Part shown: positions 20,805-25,125 of the stretch, in pieces
Position numbering within the stretch: the first letter of the stretch is position 1
How the letters are laid out: each line of letters opens with the position of its first letter
Virus record (IMG/VR): IMGVR_UViG_3300042557_000657
Coordinates: 1-25,125 of that record
Reading direction: 5' to 3' (one strand)
DNA: 25,125 nucleotides
From: a virus
Notes under the pieces: generated by a model
What the model saw: only the letters and a program-made list of their open reading frames with translations
Told to the model about the DNA's origin: nothing
Database searches by the model: none
Translations under genes and position numbers: made by a program

Positions 20805-22156
20805 AGCTTGGCAAATTGTAAGGTTTCGGATGACGTTGTTACGTTCATCTGGGTGGTAATGACGAAATAATAGGTCAGGTTAGGGTTAAAGGTTATAGGC
20901 GTAGTGCTAACCAATGATTGGGTGTTAAGGTTGCCTAAAACAGCACCCGCAGCATTTACATCCCTCGGAACAACCAAACCAACGCTGTTTCTGAAATACC
21001 TAAACATAAAAGGAAAGGACGTGTTGGAGTTAAACCCACTTCCATATTCCAGCACCTTAACCGGGCTTCCCGTCAAGTTGTTGGCCGTGTTTATGTAAAT
21101 TCGGATTGTAGACGAATGCCCCGCAGCCCCCTTGCTTAAATTAAAGTGCAATTCATACATCGCGCCAACCAAGTTTTTTGCCCCCTGCACCAGCAGGTTG
21201 GTGGGGTAAATAGTTTCCGCGCTTGTATTGATAATCGTTACAGGGCTTCCTTGGGTGGCCAAGGTTTCAAAATCTTGTGCTATAACGGGCGTTGGTACAA
21301 ATATCTTACCATCTGTACCTATTGTAGCATTGTTGCCGGGGTCGCTTGAAATAGGCGGAGCAATCACGCCAGCGGGAACAGGAAACAGCGTTGTTACAGG
21401 GTTAGCACCGCCAAACAAAAACTGATACACGGGGTTTGAACCGCCAGCGATGCGGTTGGCGAAGTATTTAATAACCAGCCTATCCGTCGCTAAAAAATCT
21501 CCGTTGTTTACGAGGCAGTTGGCCGTAAACTGCGTGTATGCGCTTGTGGAAATAGGCGGCGTTACATTGGAGGTCCCTATCAAGGTTTCCGTTCCGCCCG
21601 CATTCCTGTGGTAAACCTCAAAATAAAACTCGGCCGTTCCGCTTCCGCTTACGCGGCGTATTTCTCCCGTAGTCGTTATTGTTACAACACCCGGATTTCC
21701 CACAAACACGCCCGGCGCGCTGACCAATGCGCCCGCCGCTTGGCCAAAAGCCGTTATCGCACCCGTGCTTACATCAACCGCAGGGTTATCGTATGAAGGA
21801 TCAACCGTGCTTATCACCAGCTTGGTATAGCCCACCACGTCCGAAGCCGCGGTAGTTGCATAAAATGCCGCGTTCGCAGGCGCAGGCGGTACATATATTT
21901 TTAAATCGCTTCCAAGGGTGGCCGTGTTCAGCGCGTCCGTAGAAATCGGCGAAATAATCCAGTTTAAAACTTGGTTAAGCGGGGTTAGTATCCCTGCGAA
22001 AAAATCGCCAAAGTTGCTTACATAAGTTTTCCACCCTGTGTTGGTTTGAAGGTTTGGGTTTCCCTGCCCCTCCCACGTTTGCCTAACAAGGTAGTCATTC
22101 GTACTATTTGCCGCGTTTACGTTTTCGGGCAGTTGATTTATTCGTTTTTGGCTCAT
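20789..22156 (-). CDS. Virion protein, beta-rich, possible tail fibre or appendage
   Basis: A 455-residue protein. The N-terminus (MSQKRINQLPENVNAANSTN) resembles the short attachment segment found at the start of many phage appendage proteins. The rest is rich in Thr, Asn, Gly and Val with two internally similar linkers: PISTDALNTATLGSDLKIYVP and PISSDPGNNATIGTDGKIFVP, about 195 residues apart, which points to a duplicated module. It would be on the virion surface. Position between the neck protein and the tail chaperones is where a tail tube protein is often found, so that is the main alternative. Confidence 0.55.
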   Translation of the reverse strand: MSQKRINQLPENVNAANSTNDYLVRQTWEGQGNPNLQTNTGWKTYVSNFGDFFAGILTPLNQVLNWIISPISTDALNTATLGSDLKIYVPPAPANAAFYATTAASDVVGYTKLVISTVDPSYDNPAVDVSTGAITAFGQAAGALVSAPGVFVGNPGVVTITTTGEIRRVSGSGTAEFYFEVYHRNAGGTETLIGTSNVTPPISTSAYTQFTANCLVNNGDFLATDRLVIKYFANRIAGGSNPVYQFLFGGANPVTTLFPVPAGVIAPPISSDPGNNATIGTDGKIFVPTPVIAQDFETLATQGSPVTIINTSAETIYPTNLLVQGAKNLVGAMYELHFNLSKGAAGHSSTIRIYINTANNLTGSPVKVLEYGSGFNSNTSFPFMFRYFRNSVGLVVPRDVNAAGAVLGNLNTQSLVSTTPITFNPNLTYYFVITTQMNVTTSSETLQFAKLCLNK

Positions 22157-22818
22157 ATCGAAGGTAGTATGTAATCGCCACTTGGGCTAATTGTTAATGC
22201 TTCACCCAATGGGCTTGTGGTTAATATTCCTGCTGGCAAAATAACGCGGTTACGCGTCTTGCACGCGTACTGAACGAAACATTCCTCGCGCCCAATCAAC
22301 ACCACGTTTAGGTCTATGTAAACCGCCACGTGGTCTAACCGCTGCACGGGGATGTTTGCGTAGATTTCCAACACTTCGCGCGTGTTAGTGTTCACGGCGG
22401 TGGCCTCGGTAAACGCTCGGGAAATCCCCAACACTTGCCGAAGCTGTGGCATAGTAGCCCGTACTAATGCAGCCCGCATATTTTGCGCTAATATCTCTGG
22501 GCTTTGCGGCGCGTCATCATCGTAGACTTTTCGGCCACTCCACGCGTAAAAGCGCACGGGTATAGTTTGCCGGATGATGCGGTCGTTCTCGCGCGGGCTT
22601 TCAAGGTCTTCCGTGGTGGTTTCGCCGTTACGCATAAACCAAGCCACCCCGTTTTTAGGGTCTTGCTCGCTCACGCTGACGGCATTATCCCTGCCAATGT
22701 AGTAAACCGGAAACTCCCGCTCATCCTTGTTCACCAATTCGCATAAGCCATAGGCGTTGCTTATTAACCCCGTGGCCTCTACGCTTGGCAATAATTCGGA
22801 AATGACCTCTGCAATCAT
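22153..22818 (-). CDS. Neck or tail-terminator protein candidate
   Basis: A 221-residue protein (starts MIAEVISELLPSVEATGLIS) of mixed helix and strand, with IIRQTIPVRFYAWSGRKVYD and VLEIYANIPVQRLDHVAVYI as prominent beta segments. Proteins of this type close the tail or join it to the head. The call rests on size, position first in the tail run and general look. It couples to the next gene as ATGA. Confidence 0.45.
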   Translation of the reverse strand: MIAEVISELLPSVEATGLISNAYGLCELVNKDEREFPVYYIGRDNAVSVSEQDPKNGVAWFMRNGETTTEDLESPRENDRIIRQTIPVRFYAWSGRKVYDDDAPQSPEILAQNMRAALVRATMPQLRQVLGISRAFTEATAVNTNTREVLEIYANIPVQRLDHVAVYIDLNVVLIGREECFVQYACKTRNRVILPAGILTTSPLGEALTISPSGDYILPSI

Positions 22819-22834
22819 GGGTTAAAGGTACAAA

Positions 22835-23407
22835 TTATTTAAAGGCGTTGTTCCATAGCCGCGAAATCCTATCGCGGTGGTTTACCTTTTCGTTGATGCT
22901 TAGCTTAAACGCGTTGGGGTATCGTTCCAATAATCCCTGCACCTTCCCCGATGGATTGTCCACCCCTGCCTTAATTGCGAATAGTGCTACCATACGCGTC
23001 GGCTCGGTCAATAATGTTGGCCTAACTGCACCTGCCAAAAACGCGCGGTTAAAGTTTCCAAAAAGGAACAGGTTAAATTTACCCCCACGCCCTGCACGCT
23101 GCTTAAATTGCCGATAGCCCCCCGCAAAATACGTGGACTTATGCGGTTTGCCATTCTTAAACTTCTTTTGGCCTGTCTTTCCTATGGCTGGCAGCTTCTT
23201 TGGTGATGCCTCCATGGTGTTTATATATGTTGGCCTTGTGCTATAATTGCCAATGGGTCGGCCTCGGTCATCCAATCCATCCGTAAATATCCGGTCGGCC
23301 TGCTCGGTTATGGTTTGGCTCACCTGACTAACAAACGCACGCCCATTCTGCAAGTCTTCGGCGTTCTTCTTTAGTTTGTTTATATACTGCTGAATAGTCA
23401 TGGCCAT
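22835..23407 (-). CDS. Head-tail joining protein candidate
   Basis: A 190-residue basic protein (starts MAMTIQQYINKLKKNAEDLQ). It opens with a helix, then a segment DGLDDRGRPIGNYSTRPTYI and a basic, Gly-rich middle (KTGQKKFKNGKPHKSTYFAG). This layout resembles phage virion-morphogenesis or HK97 gp10-like neck proteins. The frame extends to 23485 upstream, but that part runs through a terminator hairpin, so translation should start at ATG 23407 or 23401. It is the first gene of the tail unit. Confidence 0.5.
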   Translation of the reverse strand: MAMTIQQYINKLKKNAEDLQNGRAFVSQVSQTITEQADRIFTDGLDDRGRPIGNYSTRPTYINTMEASPKKLPAIGKTGQKKFKNGKPHKSTYFAGGYRQFKQRAGRGGKFNLFLFGNFNRAFLAGAVRPTLLTEPTRMVALFAIKAGVDNPSGKVQGLLERYPNAFKLSINEKVNHRDRISRLWNNAFK

Positions 23408-23410
23408 ACC

Positions 23411-23418
23411 CAAAGGTA
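23411..23418 (-). promoter_or_regulatory. -7 box (TACCTTTG) of the tail unit
   Basis: TACCTTTG on the minus strand matches TAnnTTTG and overlaps the end of the T-run region of the preceding terminator. The -33 region lies inside the hairpin and shows no clean TTG. The start codon at 23407 follows three bases later, which would make a nearly leaderless message unless ATG 23401 is used. Confidence 0.45.
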
Positions 23419-23446
23419 CAAAAAAAGCGGGGCTGTTACACCCCGC
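23419..23446 (-). terminator. Rho-independent terminator before the tail unit
   Basis: Minus-strand hairpin GCGGGG-TGTAACAG-CCCCGC followed by seven T. It separates the accessory genes 23492-24588 from the neck and tail genes. Confidence 0.88.
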
Positions 23447-23491
23447 CAAAACGCATAAAACAAAACAAAAACCATGAACACCCAAAGGTAA

Positions 23492-23776
23492 CTATTTTTT
23501 TAATGCTGCCCTGCGACTTATGATTAGTTCGTTTTCCAAGAACAGGGTGTACTCAATAAAACAAAAGTCGTCCTGAATGTCCAGCCGCGATATACTTGAA
23601 AATAGCCGCCTAATTTGAGCGTTGCTTATCTTGGTTTCGGTCGTGGCTTTGTGTTCCAGCCATGCGCAATACACCACCAGCTTGTCCAGCGCACCTATCC
23701 GCGTTTCCTTATGGAAGTCCTGCCGCAGCTTCTTACGCTCGGCGTAGTTTTCGCTTAGCAAAGTGTACCTATTCAT
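23492..23776 (-). CDS. Hypothetical protein, last of the accessory unit
   Basis: A 94-residue protein (starts MNRYTLLSENYAERKKLRQD), predicted helical and basic, not recognised. Its ATG overlaps the stop of the DUF3310 gene as ATGAATAG. It ends about 45 bases before the terminator. Confidence 0.55.
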   Translation of the reverse strand: MNRYTLLSENYAERKKLRQDFHKETRIGALDKLVVYCAWLEHKATTETKISNAQIRRLFSSISRLDIQDDFCFIEYTLFLENELIISRRAALKK

Positions 23777-23978
23777 TTTCGCGGTTTTGAATTTCGCGAT
23801 TTAAATACCATGCAGCTTTGCGTAGGTCTTCCAGCGTTTCGCCCTTTTTTCCGGCACGGGAAAGGTACTTAACCACATTGCCAAGGTTAAAGCCTAAATC
23901 CCATGCTTCGATAACCTTAATCGCTTCGTATGGGTTTTCGCCGCCGCCGTAGTGGTTAGGGTGGTTTACTTGTTCCAT
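23769..23978 (-). CDS. DUF3310 family protein
   Basis: A 69-residue protein with the full pattern of DUF3310 (SaV-like): VNHPNHYGGGENPYEAIKVI, then WDLGFNLGNVVKYLSRAGKK and LEDLRKAAWYLNREI. The family is common in phages, often near nucleotide metabolism genes, and is usually called a hypothetical nucleotide-related protein; its biochemical role is not settled. Spacing of one base to the upstream stop (TAACATG). Confidence 0.85.
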   Translation of the reverse strand: MEQVNHPNHYGGGENPYEAIKVIEAWDLGFNLGNVVKYLSRAGKKGETLEDLRKAAWYLNREIQNRENE

Positions 23979-23979
23979 G

Positions 23980-24588
23980 TTAAAGGTTTTCGATTTCGGT
24001 TTTAACCTCGCTCCAATAAAAAATGTCTTCCAACTGGCTTGGGTTTAATGCCTCCAGCACTTCGTTAGCCGCTTGTCTTGCACAAGACTTAGCAATGGAA
24101 ATATCGGTGTCGGTGGTTAGCGTGTAAAACTTGGTGATTAATTGCTTTGCTTTTTCTTTCGGTGTCATGTTTTTGGTGTTGGGTTTGTATGAGGGTTGCG
24201 ATAAATTTTTTAAAATCAATTCAAACACTTCATGGCTTTCATTTTCTGCCCAACTAATTATTTCTTCTTCCAAGTCCATGTTGTAATTGTGCTTCTCTAA
24301 TGAATGGTGCATAAGTTCGTGAAATACACCTCCATAGGTTTCATAGTTATCTGCACACCTTTGAAGATTAATAAATACAAATCTTTCATCTCTAAACTTG
24401 TAGTCTTTGTCATCTTTAGGTACATAATTAGCCAATCCCCAAATGTAGGCATCATCCTTAGTATTTTGATAAATCATGCAGTCTTTGTTTTTCAACCCAT
24501 GCATTTCTTCAACACCAAAGTGTGCAAAGATTTCACAAGGATTTTCACCTAATAAAAGCGTATAAGTATCTCTTTTTATTTCTATCAT
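23980..24588 (-). CDS. HExxH metallopeptidase-like protein with a fused helical domain
   Basis: A 202-residue protein from ATG 24588. Residues about 1-135 are A/T-rich in coding sequence and contain GGVFHELMHHSLE: H90-E91-L-M-H94 is a zinc-binding HExxH motif, with EEE downstream (about 107-109) as possible third ligand. From M141 (MTPKEKAKQLITKFYTLTTD) a separate helical domain begins that looks like a stand-alone small protein common in Bacteroidota phages, ending YWSEVKTEIENL. The bases before M141 resemble a gene start, so the stop of the first gene may have been lost, or M141 may also serve as an internal start. Substrate unknown; a GTG start at 24645 is possible. Confidence 0.6.
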   Translation of the reverse strand: MIEIKRDTYTLLLGENPCEIFAHFGVEEMHGLKNKDCMIYQNTKDDAYIWGLANYVPKDDKDYKFRDERFVFINLQRCADNYETYGGVFHELMHHSLEKHNYNMDLEEEIISWAENESHEVFELILKNLSQPSYKPNTKNMTPKEKAKQLITKFYTLTTDTDISIAKSCARQAANEVLEALNPSQLEDIFYWSEVKTEIENL

Positions 24589-24634
24589 ATAATTAAAACA
24601 TGATATAACAGCACATACGCTCGATTTGTCAATA

Positions 24635-24654
24635 TTTTGTGTCACTTTTGTGTC
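24635..24654 (-). repeat. 9-bp direct repeat upstream of the HExxH gene
   Basis: TTTTGTGTC occurs twice (24635-24643 and 24646-24654), spaced by two bases, so the repeat period is 11 bp, about one helical turn. It lies between the spanin remnant and the HExxH gene and could bind a regulator. Confidence 0.45.
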
Positions 24655-24663
24655 TGCGGCACG

Positions 24664-24933
24664 TTACTTCGGATTCCACATCCACATTATACCTGCGACC
24701 ACGCCTGCAACTAAACAACACAAAGCCAACACAACCGCCTGCCAACCTAAGACCGCCGTGCGCTGCTCTATCGTGGCCTTGTTGCTGTGCTGCTCAACCC
24801 ACCTAACCACATTATCCGTAGCCGTGCAGCGCATCTGCAACCGCCCGTATTCATCTACCCAATACTTTAGCTGCGCTCTTCCGCTGGTGTCCTGCTTTAC
24901 CACAAAACGCTCGCGAAGTTCCTTAAAAACCAA
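24664..24933 (-). pseudogene. 5'-truncated paralogue of the u-spanin
   Basis: About 89-100 residues that align with the C-terminal two thirds of the spanin at 6958-7389: VVKQDTSGRAQLKYWVDEYG here against VFVKQDTSGRAELRYWMDEA there, then a matching CTA-x-D and WVE, and a C-terminal transmembrane helix. The N-terminal lipoprotein signal is missing. The only starts in frame are TTG 24933 or CTG codons; the frame is open to a TGA at 24969. An ATG at 24970 is in another frame and stops after 15 codons. So it is either a remnant or an inner-membrane protein made from a non-ATG start. Confidence 0.55.
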
Positions 24934-24989
24934 GGTATCGCGCAGGTGCAGTGTATCGCGTGTATTTCATGGTTTGCGTTTTTAAAAAG

Positions 24990-25081
24990 TAGTCAGGACA
25001 GGACTCGAACCTGTAGACAAGGCATCTCACCTATATGGGCTGGCGTTGCTACCATGCGTTTACCAATTTCGCCACCTGACT
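24990..25081 (-). tRNA. Class II tRNA-like gene (Leu-like body), anticodon uncertain
   Basis: Minus-strand 92-base cloverleaf: 7-bp acceptor AGTCAGG/CCTGACT, D arm GCG-AAATTGGTAAA-CGC, T arm ACAGG-TTCGAGT-CCTGT, discriminator A, no encoded CCA. The long variable arm (AGGT-GAGAT-GCCT) and D loop point to tRNA-Leu. The anticodon arm is abnormal: the best fold is TGG[TA]GC with GCCCA, a 5-bp stem with two extra bases, closing a 7-base loop AACGCCA without U33. Another fold puts CAA in an 8-base loop. It may be a degenerate tRNA. Confidence 0.7.
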
Positions 25082-25125
25082 ATGTAAACTCCACCATTGC
25101 TGGCAAAGTCAATCCAACAGTACTA

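Noticed and set aside
24611-24630. TTGACA-like and TATATC-like boxes upstream of the HExxH gene
   Set aside because: Spacing is longer than the sigma-70 optimum and all other promoters here follow the Bacteroidota pattern; no TAnnTTTG at the right place.
25080-25125. Possible C-terminal end of another minus-strand gene (14 codons ending at 25080)
   Set aside because: Too short to judge and it overlaps the 5' end of the tRNA by two bases.
1-25125. CRISPR array, insertion sequence, integrase, terminase, rRNA
   Set aside because: No regularly spaced repeats, transposase motifs, recombinase motifs or Walker-type terminase were recognised in any of the plausible genes.

Overview
The window is a stretch of a tailed-phage genome (siphovirus-like), free phage or prophage, whose host is most likely a member of the Bacteroidota. 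Three things support the host call. The best promoter-like sites have the Bacteroidota pattern TTG-N18 to 20-TAnnTTTG rather than the proteobacterial -35/-10. Clear Shine-Dalgarno sequences are scarce. Several protein families (the neck proteins, the Cys-containing tail protein, the major structural protein starting MSYCLNALPAYSENQ, the DUF3310 protein) resemble those of Bacteroidota phages. No integrase, repressor, terminase, replication gene or host gene is visible, so prophage versus free phage cannot be decided here.

Layout. Nearly everything is on the minus strand and is read from right to left. 24990-25081: a class II tRNA-like gene with an abnormal anticodon arm, then a 5'-truncated spanin paralogue. 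23492-24588: accessory genes (HExxH protein, DUF3310 protein, unknown), closed by a terminator. 19112-23407: neck and tail genes, a membrane protein and the tail assembly chaperones with an apparent -1 frameshift. 18446-19147: a two-gene cassette on the PLUS strand with its own promoter, lying between the chaperones and the tape measure gene. 10591-18349: tape measure, tail tip/hub, a Cys-rich tail protein and a MuF-like minor head protein. 9989-10519: probable major tail or other abundant structural protein, as its own unit. 7804-9883: five genes coupled by overlapping stops and starts, including a glycosyltransferase. 4943-7714: lysis-related and accessory genes (u-spanin, metallophosphoesterase, holin). 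178-4941: portal, unknown protein, scaffold, a small accessory gene with its own promoter, and the major capsid protein. 1-95: start of the next unit.

How it works together. The genes build a head (portal, scaffold, capsid, MuF-like protein) and a long flexible tail (neck proteins, chaperones, an 867-residue tape measure, tip proteins), and lyse the cell (holin and a one-protein spanin; no endolysin is recognisable here). Genes inside units overlap as ATGA or ATGA(A/G)TA(A/G). Units are separated by terminator-promoter cassettes: a hairpin with a T-run followed within tens of bases by a TAnnTTTG box. Five intergenic copies of a TTAA-N6-TTAA element sit at unit borders.

The most interesting points are the plus-strand cassette in the tail module, the tandem hairpin leader of the capsid gene, the recurring TTAA-N6-TTAA element, the palindrome inside the promoter of the small gene at 1417-1740, the duplicated and truncated u-spanin beside an abnormal tRNA, and the chaperone frameshift. 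No gene-free stretch exceeds about 180 bases; the longest, 1240-1416, holds a terminator, a promoter and a structured leader.
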